64,000 nucleotides of DNA from Candidatus Leptofilum proximum. GTDB taxonomy: Bacteria; Chloroflexota; Anaerolineae; Promineifilales; Promineifilaceae. Shown here piece by piece: positions 34,245 to 43,461 of this stretch (its first letter is position 1; every line of letters starts with the position of its first letter). The DNA lies in NCBI GenBank assembly GCA_016710325.1, contig JADJXK010000002.1:1984001-2048000 (forward strand), given 5' to 3'. Position numbers and translations under genes: made by a program. The notes under the pieces were generated by a model that saw only the letters and a program-made list of their open reading frames with translations, had not been told where the DNA came from and made no database searches.

Positions 34245-35828
34245 TTACGGCTGTGTTAGTTCTGCAACGGCCGTGTCAATTGGATCTTCGGGCGATGAGT
34301 CCTGGGCCATGATCCAATCAATCACCGGCTGCCGCCAGTTGATTGACGTATTGTAGCCATCAGGATCATACACCGCTAGCAAAGCATAATCATCGCCACC
34401 AGCATACATAAAATCGTTCACCAGCACGGTGTAGCTGGCGTCCGGGTCCAGCTCTTCGCCCGTTTCTTTGAGGTACCAGCGAAAGTTGGCTCGATACACA
34501 CCGCCTGCCGCAGCGGAATCCTGGCCCAGCATCACCTCCAACTGCTCACCGGTTAACAGCAGTTCCACAATCACGTTGTCAAATGGCATCACGCCCACGA
34601 CATCGGCCAGAGTAATATCGCCCGGTGGCAATTCGGCCCGCATTCCTCCTAAATTGGTAATGGCCACATCGGCCGCCGGGTAGGCCCACAGCCACGCCTC
34701 GGTAATGAGCGACTGCATTTCCTGGCTGCGGCGCGCCACACCCTGCTCGCTGTAGCCAATCGTGCGGTTGAGCTCGGCGTCAGCCTCCTCTTGCCAGCGC
34801 ATCACAATCGATTCCACAACAGGATCGGCCGTACCGCCGCTGTTGCTGCGCACACCGTATTCCACAGAAACCACAGTGTCGCGTGCCGTATCAAATTGAA
34901 ACGTGGCGTGGGCATAAGCAGCCAACGCGGTACCGCCTTCCAGCAGTACAATGTCACTTATTTCAGTGGCCAGCAGCTCATTACAATGCCCACCACCCAG
35001 CAGATGAATCCCCAAGTCGGCTACGTTCTGCGCCAGGCTTTCCAGTTCAGCCTGGCAGATGTGTCCTGGCACCACAATCATCTCGGCTCCAGCTGCCTTT
35101 ACCTGGGGCACTACTTCGCGCAGTGCCGTTTCATAATCGATGAAGTCAAACTGTGCTACGTTAACGGGATTGGTGGTAGTGGGCGTGCTCCGGGTGGTCA
35201 GGCCAATGATGCCTACTTCAATCTCGTTAACGGTGACGATGGTGTACGGCCGTATCCCCAAATCTTCCGGCGTTGTTCCGTCTGCTTTATACCGGAGGTT
35301 CGCGCTCAAAAACGGAAACGCAGCCTGAGCAGCACGTGTTTGGAGCATCTGTAGCCCAAAGTCAAACTCATGGTTGCCCACGGCCGCCGCATCATATCCC
35401 ATGGCATTCATCACTTCCGCCATGCTCTGCCCCTGAAACCAGGTGGAGATGGCAGGTCCGGTCCACATATCACCGCCGCTTAGCAGCAAAAAGCTGCCAT
35501 CTGGCTGGTATCCTTCTGCTGTACGCCAGAGGCCCACCAGGTTGGCGGCGCTAGCGCCCGCCTGCAAACCGGCCATCCAGCCATGCTCGTCGTTGGTGTA
35601 CAAAATTGTAATTTCGCGGACGGTGTCAGTCGGGACGCCTGTGGAGGGAACGGCCGTTGCTTTAACTGTCTCCACTCCGGGAGAGACAATCTCGGCTGTA
35701 TCCTCCGTGGGCGTAAGAGGAGTAGGCGAAACAGGCGTTTCACGACATCCCACTACCAATCCACCTATTAGCAGAACGATAAGCACCCCAAAAATCCGCC
35801 CGCCTATCAACGTTTTTCGCAGCATCAA
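34245..35828 (-). CDS. 5'-nucleotidase/metallophosphatase lipoprotein (UshA-like)
   Basis: A 527-residue cell-surface enzyme. Signal peptide with lipobox LVVGC and a Thr/Pro/Val linker are followed by the calcineurin-type metallophosphatase domain: ILYTNDEHGWM (about 74), LLSGGDMWTGPAIS (about 113), AVGNHEFDFG (about 150) and MIVVPGHICQAEL (about 253). Then comes the 5'-nucleotidase C-terminal domain (DVAITNLGGMRAELPPGDIT, GGVYRANF). It would hydrolyse extracellular nucleotides to release phosphate and nucleosides. The usual second catalytic His of the GHxH motif reads GHICQ, and a GGGHCNEL segment may take that place. Confidence 0.88.
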   Translation of the reverse strand: MMLRKTLIGGRIFGVLIVLLIGGLVVGCRETPVSPTPLTPTEDTAEIVSPGVETVKATAVPSTGVPTDTVREITILYTNDEHGWMAGLQAGASAANLVGLWRTAEGYQPDGSFLLLSGGDMWTGPAISTWFQGQSMAEVMNAMGYDAAAVGNHEFDFGLQMLQTRAAQAAFPFLSANLRYKADGTTPEDLGIRPYTIVTVNEIEVGIIGLTTRSTPTTTNPVNVAQFDFIDYETALREVVPQVKAAGAEMIVVPGHICQAELESLAQNVADLGIHLLGGGHCNELLATEISDIVLLEGGTALAAYAHATFQFDTARDTVVSVEYGVRSNSGGTADPVVESIVMRWQEEADAELNRTIGYSEQGVARRSQEMQSLITEAWLWAYPAADVAITNLGGMRAELPPGDITLADVVGVMPFDNVIVELLLTGEQLEVMLGQDSAAAGGVYRANFRWYLKETGEELDPDASYTVLVNDFMYAGGDDYALLAVYDPDGYNTSINWRQPVIDWIMAQDSSPEDPIDTAVAELTQP

Positions 35829-35989
35829 AAACCACCTCTAAACTAGAATGAAATGAGCTCGCAACTTTGCCCGCTTATCACTAAAAAAGCAAACAGTAGA
35901 ACATTAGTTTACAAAGCACTGCGTGTTTCTTTGTGGAGTCGAAGAGATCCACAAAAAATCCTCAAAAATCGCCAATTTGCGCAATCCCT

Positions 35990-36238
35990 TAATGTAAATT
36001 TTATAGACATTTATCTAACTCAAGCTATCATACTCGAAGGTCTGGCTAGGTTAAGAGGAACTCCTCCCCCAAACTGGCACGAGAGATGCTAACGCAAGCG
36101 TTAGCACCGCGACTGGAACAACCCTAGTCCAGGCTCAGACAAATTTCCACCCCTTCCTCGACCCGGATTTTTGTCGCAGCTCAAATCCACACCCTCCTGT
36201 GACTTGAGCGGGCCGCCCTTCGGGGCGGTTTTTTTTTG
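35990..36238 (+). ncRNA. Candidate structured RNA ending in a terminator
   Basis: About 250 nt without a reading frame but with nested stems: GTCTGGCTAGGTT (36041-) with AACCCTAGTCCAGGCTCAGAC forms an outer arm. It encloses a perfect TGCTAACG-CAAG-CGTTAGCA hairpin (36087-36106). A further stem CTCAA..CACA/TGTG..TTGAG follows, then an intrinsic terminator CCGCCC-TTCG-GGGCGG plus T9 (36213-36238). It sits before the VWA lipoprotein gene, so it is either an independent RNA or a leader. It does not match tmRNA, SRP RNA, RNase P RNA or a riboswitch I know. The remaining part of the gap (35829-35989) shows nothing clear. Confidence 0.5.
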
Positions 36239-36354
36239 CCAGCTTGCCTAATCGCGGAACCTGAACTTATACTTTTTCGTTAACCATGCATGCTTATTAA
36301 TTTTTGTTTGAAGGAAAGCGTTCACGAATTTATCGACTTTGCAAAGGCCAGAAA

Positions 36355-37332
36355 ATGAAAATAAAGCGAGTTGTTGCACCTGTACTTGGCATAAGCGCAC
36401 TGCTTCTGCTGCTGGTTTTTCTGGCGGCCTGTGGTGGCGCTACAGATGAAGCGGTAGAAGATACAAGCGACACGGATACGGGGGCAGTTGAAGACGGCGC
36501 CGAAAGCGAAACAATCGCCGATGACGCTCCCAGCGCTACCGGCAGCGAAGAAGACAGTGGTGAGCTACCTCCTACGCCCGAAACGGGCAGCAAAGTCAAC
36601 ACAACACGCGTCTCACCCACACAGTTGGCCGCCTCGGATACGGCCGTTGCCACCGCCGCCCCACCCACCAACCGCACCAATTCAGAGACTCCTGACACCA
36701 TCAGCCAAATCGATTTGGTCCTCGTAATAGATGCCACTGGCAGCATGGCGCCAGAACTAGCCCAACTAAAAGCAGGTCTTGATCAAGTAGCGACTGAATT
36801 CTCCACTTTGCCCGGTGAGCCAGCGCTGCGCTATGGATTTGTCGTCTACCGTGACCAAGATAAAGGGGAATCGACCCAACTTTTTGCCCTGACAGACAAT
36901 TGGACCCTGTTTGCGGAAAATCTAACGTCCGTAACGGCCGTTGGCGGTGGCAATTATTCCGAAGATGTACAAAATGGCCTTTACCAGGCGGTGGCCAACA
37001 TGCACTGGCAGCCTGCTGCCACCAAGCTCCTGATTGTGCTCGGTGATGCTCCACCCCATCAGTCCATTCCAGATGCTCCCACCATAGAAGAAACAACCCT
37101 CATCGCTGCCGAACGTAACATCACTATCTACACGATTGGCAGCGACGGTATAAATGAGGCAGGCATGGCCATTTTTCAACAGATAGCTGAGAGCCATAAC
37201 GGCCGTTTTATCTATCTTACCGACATGCCAGAAGATATGGCTCCCGCAGCAACAAACGCCTACGCCACAACCGATCTCCCCACCTTGCTGGTTGACATTG
37301 TTACAGAAACGTTAAATGACTCTGTTCCTTGA
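36355..37332 (+). CDS. von Willebrand factor A lipoprotein
   Basis: A 325-residue surface lipoprotein. Signal helix ISALLLLLVFLAAC with lipobox Cys near 27, then an acidic Ser/Thr/Glu-rich linker (about 28-115), then a VWA domain: MIDAS motif IDLVLVIDATGSMAPELAQL (about 120), YGFVVYRDQ, and VLGDAPPHQS (about 228, the MIDAS Asp region). VWA domains bind protein ligands through a metal ion. The ATG at 36355 is chosen because it begins the signal peptide; the frame is open for 17 codons upstream. A hairpin GAAAGGCCAGG/CCTGGCCTTTC at 37403-37430 follows. Confidence 0.88.
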   Translation: MKIKRVVAPVLGISALLLLLVFLAACGGATDEAVEDTSDTDTGAVEDGAESETIADDAPSATGSEEDSGELPPTPETGSKVNTTRVSPTQLAASDTAVATAAPPTNRTNSETPDTISQIDLVLVIDATGSMAPELAQLKAGLDQVATEFSTLPGEPALRYGFVVYRDQDKGESTQLFALTDNWTLFAENLTSVTAVGGGNYSEDVQNGLYQAVANMHWQPAATKLLIVLGDAPPHQSIPDAPTIEETTLIAAERNITIYTIGSDGINEAGMAIFQQIAESHNGRFIYLTDMPEDMAPAATNAYATTDLPTLLVDIVTETLNDSVP

Positions 37333-37402
37333 GATAAGATGCTGTAAGGCCTAACAATAGCCAGCCATTTATAACAAACGCGGTGAAATTGATATGAAAG
37401 AA

Positions 37403-37430
37403 GAAAGGCCAGGCTTTCACCTGGCCTTTC
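37403..37430. terminator. Hairpin after the VWA gene
   Basis: GAAAGGCCAGG pairs with CCTGGCCTTTC (11 bp) with a short CTTTCA loop. The T-run is weak, so termination is uncertain. The gap 37431-37823 contains no gene I can support; it holds a small CCGTT...AACGG hairpin (about 37697-37715) and a tandem ATTTGTCACATGC/ATTTGTGAC pair. Confidence 0.55.
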
Positions 37431-37823
37431 ACTATGGAAGTAAACACCTACTGTGAAGTAAACGAGGCAGGGCACCTGTTTACAACAACCCGATTCAACA
37501 ACTCGCTGTAAGAGTACCCCTGGCAGGATACTGGCTCACCCAAAAACTACTATCTTGAAGAGGCAGTTTTTTTAAGCCGTCGTAAAGTTCAACGCTATGG
37601 AGTGCAATCAAATCTACAAATTTTAGGAAGCTGGTGCCATTACAAATGTAACAACAAAACCAAGACAATCCAGATTACACGTTATGTTTTGACTCTGCCG
37701 TTTATTCTTTAACGGCGGCTTATGTGTATTATCATATCAGCTTTACACATCATCCCTAGTGCCATTTGTCACATGCAATTTGTGACATTCTTCAACTATC
37801 AATTTGCCAGGAAAATCAGGGAA

Positions 37824-38231
37824 TTATACACTTTTTAACTCATACAGCTCAACAAGCACACCATTGGCAGACTTTGGATGAATGAAGGCAAATTTTCGGC
37901 CGTCCGACCCCATTACCGGCACTTCATTGATCAGCTGAACATTAGCCGCTTTTAATCTGGCCAGGGCAGCGACAATATCCTCAACCTCAAAACACAGATG
38001 GTGCATACCAGGACCTCGTTTTTCCAGGTACCGGGCAACGCCGCTTTCGTTATCTGTTGGTTTCAGCAACTCTATCTTGCTGTCGCCAACCGGTAAGAAG
38101 GCCACATCTACAGCCTGGCTCTCCACATGCTCCGTATGGGCCAGTTCCAGCCCCAAGGCATCGACCCAAAAACGCATAGATTCTTCCAAGTCTGCAACTA
38201 CAATCGCAATATGGTTTACCTTTTTGATCAT
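37824..38231 (-). CDS. mce: Methylmalonyl-CoA epimerase
   Basis: A 135-residue VOC-fold enzyme that interconverts R- and S-methylmalonyl-CoA in propionate metabolism. The metal-binding plan is visible: first His in KKVNHIAIVVADLEES (about 6), Gln/Glu in KIELLKPTD, second His in GPGMHHLCFEVEDIVAAL (about 82) and Glu in GVLVELYE near the end. Length matches the family. The ATG at 38231 is preferred over TTG at 38240, which abuts the purine-rich ribosome site. Mutase subunits are not in the window. Confidence 0.93.
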   Translation of the reverse strand: MIKKVNHIAIVVADLEESMRFWVDALGLELAHTEHVESQAVDVAFLPVGDSKIELLKPTDNESGVARYLEKRGPGMHHLCFEVEDIVAALARLKAANVQLINEVPVMGSDGRKFAFIHPKSANGVLVELYELKSV

Positions 38232-38470
38232 TCTGCGCAACCACCTTTTCCCTTGGCACCGGCTCAGCCGGAATGAAATGTAAAGTAGTTTACATTTTCA
38301 ATGTAGCCCGTTCACCAACATAATTTTCTAAAGTCTCGTAAACTAAGATTTATAGTTGAGTTGTAATGAATTAAATCTTGTACTGATAGCTGTAACAAAA
38401 CTGTATCTTTATTTATTATTTATCTTCCAAACATTCCTCTTTTCTCCTTCTTCTCCTCTTCCCGCAAGAA

Positions 38471-38492
38471 GCCTCGCTTGGCGAGGCTTTTT
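38471..38492 (+). terminator. Hairpin with T-run
   Basis: GCCTCGC (38471-38477), loop TTG, GCGAGGC (38481-38487), then T5. It could terminate a plus-strand RNA from 38290-38470, where no gene is evident, or act as the weak terminator of the opposing protease gene. Confidence 0.6.
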
Positions 38493-38509
38493 GTGTTCCA
38501 GGGGAAGTT

Positions 38510-39721
38510 TCAAGAATTATCTGCTGAAGATGCCTGTTGAAGTAAAGTTTGCAGCCATTCTCTCTCTGCAATTTGAACACCGCTGAAACCGTTATCTGGC
38601 AACGGCTGAAGGCCGCGAGCCGCAGACTGGCCAGCCAGTTTAGGCTGCCCTTGCAGCAGCAGCAAAGCCGCCTCAGCCCGGCAGAAAAGTGGATCGATAT
38701 CCCCACGGCCGATTTTAACCTGGACAAGCAAGTTCTGTGCGGTTTCTAAATCTTGGAGGAAGTTGGCGACTACGTACGCTTTTTCTACGGCCAGACGCGG
38801 CCGCATACCAGCCACCCAGGCGACGGGTAAGTTTAGAGCTTCTTCCAGAAACGGCAGGGCTTGCTGCGGCCGTTTCTTGTCCAGCTCGTGGTGATAATTC
38901 ATCACCAGCGCGGTGAGGTAGTCATGGCTGTTGTCTGGCAGCGTAAGTGCCTCACGAAGGAGCTGTCTATTCCAGGCAGACGGCCGTTCGCCGTTCAAAT
39001 CGGCTGCGTTTAGCTGAACTAATGCCTGCCAGCGTTCAGCCTCGGCTGACCGGGCAAGCAGCATTGCAATACGCCCGCCATCGGCCATCATGCCGTTGTG
39101 GTAACTGCCGGGGCGCAGCGATGTGAGCAAGAAGAAGTAAGCGCTAATCGCGGCAAATAAGCTGCATTCCCACAACCACAAATAATCCAGCATGCGGCGT
39201 AATTCGCTGCCCAGGTACAAAACAACGGCAAAAGCCGCCAACGAAAGCAGCAAGCTGGCTATTGGCCCACCCATGGCGAACCAAAACAGCCGCCAGGCTA
39301 AATTGTCCATCTGACTGGGCAGGCTGGCAGCCAGACCGTTGAAAAGGGAGCCACCGCGCTGACGTTGGAGCTGGAGACGGCCGTTCACCCTTGAAACACG
39401 CACCAGCCCCACCACCACGGTCTGAAAGCGAAACCGAACCAGATACCCGGCCAGCAAGTGACCTAACTCGTGAACCATGGCCGTGAGCAGCAGCACCAGC
39501 GTCATAGCGGCCAACACCAGCCAGCCACTCTGGAAGATCGAATTTTGCGACGCCAGGCGCAGGCGCAGCAGCAGTTCTGGCCAGTTGAGGAGCAGCGTGA
39601 TGAAAACGGCCGTTAACGACAAATTAAACAGCCACTGCCACACCGTCAGCAGCCTGGATCCCCCAGCCCGTCTGGGCGTCAAAATCCTTTTTTCAGCCAA
39701 TCCTGCTCCAAAAAACAACAT
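38510..39721 (-). CDS. M50-like membrane metalloprotease
   Basis: A 403-residue protein of the site-2-protease type. After a first helix (TVWQWLFNLSLTAVFITLLL) it has the zinc motif MVHELGHLLAGYLVRF (about 125; HExxH) within a helix, a hydrophobic core with FAMGGPIASLLLSLAAFAVV, and the second-site segment GMMADGGRIAMLL (about 240), which stands for the NPDG-like Asp ligand. The C-terminal 150 residues are soluble and TPR-like. Such enzymes cut membrane-spanning substrates; the target here is unknown. An in-frame TTG upstream (39769) is less likely than the ATG at 39721. Confidence 0.75.
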   Translation of the reverse strand: MLFFGAGLAEKRILTPRRAGGSRLLTVWQWLFNLSLTAVFITLLLNWPELLLRLRLASQNSIFQSGWLVLAAMTLVLLLTAMVHELGHLLAGYLVRFRFQTVVVGLVRVSRVNGRLQLQRQRGGSLFNGLAASLPSQMDNLAWRLFWFAMGGPIASLLLSLAAFAVVLYLGSELRRMLDYLWLWECSLFAAISAYFFLLTSLRPGSYHNGMMADGGRIAMLLARSAEAERWQALVQLNAADLNGERPSAWNRQLLREALTLPDNSHDYLTALVMNYHHELDKKRPQQALPFLEEALNLPVAWVAGMRPRLAVEKAYVVANFLQDLETAQNLLVQVKIGRGDIDPLFCRAEAALLLLQGQPKLAGQSAARGLQPLPDNGFSGVQIAEREWLQTLLQQASSADNS

Positions 39722-39771
39722 CCGATGCACGCAAAGCACATCGGATGTAGACAAGAATAGAGCGGTCAACC

Positions 39772-40755
39772 TTATCGCATCAAGTCGGCGACAACCGCTT
39801 TTTCTTCCTTCAGTTCTTGCTCTGTCAGGGCGATCTTCTCGCGGGCAAAGTCACTCCAGGTGAGATCCTGGACAATTTCATAGCCCCCCTTGCCATCGCT
39901 GGCGACGGGGAAGGAGAACATCAGCCCTTCTTCGATGCCGTAGCTGCCATCCGAGGGCACAGCGGCCGAGAACCAGTGACCCTCAGGCGTTTTGGCCTCA
40001 AAGCTCATCACGTGATCGAGTGCGGCATTGGCCGCTGAGGCGGCCGACGATTTGCCACGGGCCGCAATGACGGCCGCACCGCGCTTCTGCACTATGCTGA
40101 TAAATTCACCGCGCAGCCAATCATGATCGGTGATGACTTCCATGGCGGGTTTGCCATTGATCTTGGCATTTTCGGCGTCCGGATATTGGGTAGCACTGTG
40201 GTTGCCCCAAATGGTGACGTTGCTAACGGCTGTTACTGGAACCCCCGCTTTTTGGGCCAGCTGAGCATAAGCCCGATTTTGATCCAGCCGCGTAAGGGCG
40301 CTAAAGCGGTTGCCGGGCACGTCTGAATTGTTCATGGCGATGAGAGCATTGGTATTGGCCGGATTCCCCACTACAACCGCACGCACATCGGCGGCAGCTT
40401 TGTTGAGGGCACGGCCCTGGCCAACAAAGATTGGCCCATTTTCACGAATGAGATCGCCGCGCTCCATGCCCGCGCCACGTGGCTTGGAACCAACCAGCAT
40501 GGCCCAGTTGACACCGTCAAAGGCCGTCTCTGGATCGTCTGTGATGATGACGTTTTCCAGTAAGGGGTAGGCGCAGTCGTCCAACTCCATGACCACACCC
40601 TCTAGAGACGGCAGAGCAGGCGTGATTTCTAGTAGATATAGCGAGACTTTGGTATCGGGACCAAACACCTCGCCCGAGGCCAAGCGGAAGAGCAAAGAAT
40701 AGCCAATCTGGCCGGCTGCTCCAGTCACGGCTACTTTAACGTTTTTTCTGGACAT
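39772..40755 (-). CDS. mdh: Malate dehydrogenase
   Basis: A 327-residue NAD-dependent enzyme of the citric-acid cycle. NAD-binding motif VAVTGAAGQIGYSLLFRLASG (about 8-28), dimer-type loop VGSKPRGAGMERGDLI (about 88), substrate Arg in LTRLDQNRAYAQLA (about 155) and the catalytic His in IWGNHSATQYPDAENA (about 186) are intact. The longer form with KPR-like loop is the cytosolic-type MDH found in many bacteria. AGGAG lies about 6 nt before the ATG. The M50-like protease gene follows closely. Confidence 0.96.
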   Translation of the reverse strand: MSRKNVKVAVTGAAGQIGYSLLFRLASGEVFGPDTKVSLYLLEITPALPSLEGVVMELDDCAYPLLENVIITDDPETAFDGVNWAMLVGSKPRGAGMERGDLIRENGPIFVGQGRALNKAAADVRAVVVGNPANTNALIAMNNSDVPGNRFSALTRLDQNRAYAQLAQKAGVPVTAVSNVTIWGNHSATQYPDAENAKINGKPAMEVITDHDWLRGEFISIVQKRGAAVIAARGKSSAASAANAALDHVMSFEAKTPEGHWFSAAVPSDGSYGIEEGLMFSFPVASDGKGGYEIVQDLTWSDFAREKIALTEQELKEEKAVVADLMR

Positions 40756-40925
40756 GAAATTCTCCTTGAGAGTAGAAGTTGATTGAAAATGATTCTTAAC
40801 AAGACGAGTCCCGCAATTATCGTCAAGGAAGCAAAACTCGCAACTGATTTTTGCCCTTTCAGGAGCAAGAAAAACCTATTTTTTAACGTCGTAGAGGCTT
40901 ATTTTGAGCCCTTGAAATGGCTCGC

Positions 40926-41687
40926 TTAGGCTTTGCTGAGCATTTCGGTGATAGAAATCCAGTTGCGCAGCCAGTCGCTTGTTTCGGGCATCCTGGCATC
41001 GATGCCTGCCTGCTTGATGGCTTTCATGTCTACCGGAATGCGGCGTAATTCGACGCTGATGGAGCCGTTTTCGGAGGTAATGATGCTGTATTCGGCCCAG
41101 GGCATAACACGAGGACCACGTTCGGTGAAGGGCATTTGCTCGAAGGGTAATCCGACGCTGCCTGCGTTCACAAGCAAAATACCCATGTGCTGGCGCAGCA
41201 TTTGCACGTGGGTATGGCCGCCTGCCATGATGGTGGCACGCCGACCGGCCAGCATTTCGTTCAGTTCTTCGTTAGGTGTGGTGGCCAAGATGTTGTCGGT
41301 GTGGCGCCGGGGGGAGCCATGAAAGCAGATGAGCGTGTTGTCGCCTTCCAGCTTGACTTTGAGCATGGGCTGGAAGGTGCGCATGAATTGGTAATCTTTG
41401 GGGGTAAGGCGGGCACGGCACCAGGTAAGAATATCGCTGAACCATTGGGTGCCACCCATGTAAGCCTGGCCAAGCGACGGTTTGAAGAGGTACGTTTCGT
41501 GGTTACCGATGATACAAGGACAGCCCAGCTGTTTAAGCACCTGAAGCACTTCGTGAGGCTGCGGTCCCAGGGTAGCAGCATCGCCGAGAAAGATGATTTC
41601 ATTGACACGCTGCCGTTCAATGTCTCCTAAAACTGCTTCAAAGGAAACAAAGTTCCCATGTATGTCCGAAATTAAAGCAATTCGCAT
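40926..41687 (-). CDS. Calcineurin-like metallophosphoesterase (YfcE-like)
   Basis: A 253-residue phosphoesterase of the MJ0936/YfcE type. Metal ligands are readable: RIALISDIHGNFVSFEAVL (DxH, about 7-9), FLGDAATLGPQPHEVL (GD, about 37), CIIGNHETYL (GNH, about 62) and AGGHTHVQML (GHTH, about 156). An additional ICFHGSPRRHTDN segment supplies another His. It probably hydrolyses phosphodiester or phosphomonoester bonds; the natural substrate is unknown. It starts 9 nt from the end of the SpoU methyltransferase gene located upstream in the same direction? No: the SpoU gene (41697-42554) is transcribed first and this gene follows it as the second of a two-gene operon. Confidence 0.88.
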   Translation of the reverse strand: MRIALISDIHGNFVSFEAVLGDIERQRVNEIIFLGDAATLGPQPHEVLQVLKQLGCPCIIGNHETYLFKPSLGQAYMGGTQWFSDILTWCRARLTPKDYQFMRTFQPMLKVKLEGDNTLICFHGSPRRHTDNILATTPNEELNEMLAGRRATIMAGGHTHVQMLRQHMGILLVNAGSVGLPFEQMPFTERGPRVMPWAEYSIITSENGSISVELRRIPVDMKAIKQAGIDARMPETSDWLRNWISITEMLSKA

Positions 41688-41696
41688 GAGGTTGTC

Positions 41697-42554
41697 TCAG
41701 GTTTCAGGGTGGCCCAGAGGACGGCCGTTCTCACCCCCCTGTCGCTGGCGAACCGCTTCAAAAACTACAACGGCCGTCGCCACTGAAAGGTTCAGGCTGT
41801 CTACAATCCCAGCCATGGGAATCCGCAGTCGAATGTCTGCCTCCTCTAGCCATGCCTGGTCCACACCAAACGCCTCGCTGCCCAAAACAAGTGCCAGCGG
41901 CCCTTGCAGGTTGGTTTCGGTGTACGGCCGTTCACCCTCGGGTGTCAGTACCGCAAGCCGGATTTGCCGTTGGCGCAGCCACGCCAGTAACTCAGACGGA
42001 TCGGCCTCGACCACGGGGAGCAAAAACAAAGCGCCCAGGCTGGCACGCACCACATTTGGATTGTGAATATCGGTGCCGCCGATGGCCTGGCGGGTCACAA
42101 TCACTGCATCGACACCGGCAGCTTCGGCCGTGCGCAAAATGGCGCCGAGGTTGCCCGGCTTCTCGCCGCCATCGATGATGAGCAGCAAAGGCGCCGGACG
42201 CAGGGATAAATCGGCCAGGGTCTGGTGCAGGTATGGCACCACCAACAGAATGCCGCCGCTTTCACCCCGGTAAGCAGCTTTGGCAAACAGCTCTGGCGTC
42301 ACGGTAAAAAGTGTTAATTTTCCCTGCATTTCTAGAGAATGGAGCTGCTGCGAAACGGCCGCTGCTTCCTCTGTGTGAATCAGTTCCGGGCAAATATAAG
42401 CTTCTTCGGGGACAATGCCACACTGTAGGGCGCGAGCTGCCTCACGTACACCTTCTACAACTGTCTTTTGCTGGGCATCTCGCTGGCGCCGATTATTTAA
42501 CTTGAGGATATTTTTGATGCGTGCATTGTGCAAGCTTGTCAGTAAAGTAGCCAT
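41697..42554 (-). CDS. SpoU-family RNA 2'-O-methyltransferase
   Basis: A 285-residue TrmH/RlmB-type enzyme that methylates ribose in rRNA or tRNA. An N-terminal substrate-binding domain (KNILKLNNRRQRDAQQKTVVEGVREA) is followed by the knotted SPOUT domain: LLIIDGGEKPGNLGAILRTA (motif 1, about 125), LALVLGSEAFGVD (motif 2) and RIPMAGIVDSLNLSVATAV (motif 3, cofactor-binding knot). Exact RNA target cannot be told. First gene of a pair with the phosphoesterase 9 nt downstream. Confidence 0.92.
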   Translation of the reverse strand: MATLLTSLHNARIKNILKLNNRRQRDAQQKTVVEGVREAARALQCGIVPEEAYICPELIHTEEAAAVSQQLHSLEMQGKLTLFTVTPELFAKAAYRGESGGILLVVPYLHQTLADLSLRPAPLLLIIDGGEKPGNLGAILRTAEAAGVDAVIVTRQAIGGTDIHNPNVVRASLGALFLLPVVEADPSELLAWLRQRQIRLAVLTPEGERPYTETNLQGPLALVLGSEAFGVDQAWLEEADIRLRIPMAGIVDSLNLSVATAVVVFEAVRQRQGGENGRPLGHPET

Positions 42555-42696
42555 GTTTGCTTAAGTTTACCATTAATTGCTGAGTAATCTGTGATTACTT
42601 AAGGCAGTTATCAATGAACGGTTGTTGGTATGGCTGCGTGCCCCTGGCTGTTACTGAGCAAACGGCCGTTTTGCTGGCGGAGAAACGCAAACGCTT

Positions 42697-43200
42697 CTAC
42701 AAAATCGTAATAAATCCGTATTCCTTTTCCTGATTTGTGATTGCCTGGATGTAACGCTTGGCCAGAAACTCTTTAATCTGGCGGAAAACTGCTTCAAAAA
42801 ACGGTTCCAGTTCTCCCTGCTTATCTTCGGGAATCTTTATTTCTCTTCCGTTCGGACCTAACTTCACAATAAAGTTCGGTCCCGCTTTCTTGATAAAAAA
42901 GCTCAGCACGAGCGACAGGGGATAAGCCCCCGACGGTTCCATCAGGTTAAGCTCTACCCCAAAGTGCCAGAATGATTCGGCGTCCATGCGCATGGCCCCA
43001 GCCAACGCATAAAATTTGTTGTTTGGGTCTAGGTCTTCACCCAACGGAATATAGGTGATCTCCCGATCTTGGGGCCATTCAAAATATTCCACCATGCCAA
43101 ATACTAAATCCCGCGCAAAGTTACGGCAGACTTCTTCATAATCGCGAAACGATTTGCGCGCAAAACTGTAACTCCGCATCAGCTCTTCATACTTGGACAT
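42697..43200 (-). CDS. Unassigned soluble protein
   Basis: A 167-residue protein that I do not recognise. It is mixed alpha/beta: an N-terminal helix with many Arg/Tyr (SYSFARKSFRDYEEVCRNFARDLVFGMVEYF), a strand region with WHFGVELNLMEPSGAYPLSLVLSFFIKK, and a C-terminal helix (FFEAVFRQIKEFLAKRYIQAIT). No membrane segment or signal peptide. Neighbours (SpoU methyltransferase, CtaG-like) give no hint. The gap 43201-43461 shows only one ACGGCCGT and no gene. Confidence 0.7.
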   Translation of the reverse strand: MSKYEELMRSYSFARKSFRDYEEVCRNFARDLVFGMVEYFEWPQDREITYIPLGEDLDPNNKFYALAGAMRMDAESFWHFGVELNLMEPSGAYPLSLVLSFFIKKAGPNFIVKLGPNGREIKIPEDKQGELEPFFEAVFRQIKEFLAKRYIQAITNQEKEYGFITIL

Positions 43201-43461
43201 TTTTACCCTCTTCTACGATGATGAACCATATGGCAAAAGGTGATTTTGCCTGGGAAAACAGACGGCCGTTTCCTCCTCACAATAGCGTTCTGCCGGTCGG
43301 CCGCAGCGCTCGTTAGCACCTGATACATTAGACGATTTGCTAAATTTTGACAAGCTTAGCAAACCACAGAAAATATTTTGAAAACCAGCTGACCACTTCT
43401 CTGTGGTTTGCTTAAGTAAAAGCCAAACGCCGTTCATTTTAACTCAAATTCTTGTTGGCTT

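Noticed and set aside
35990..36238. 6S RNA, SRP RNA or RNase P RNA
   Set aside because: The SRP GGUCCGGAAGGAAGCAGCC segment and the RNase P GAGGAAAGUCC core are missing, and the single long open helix of 6S is not convincing.
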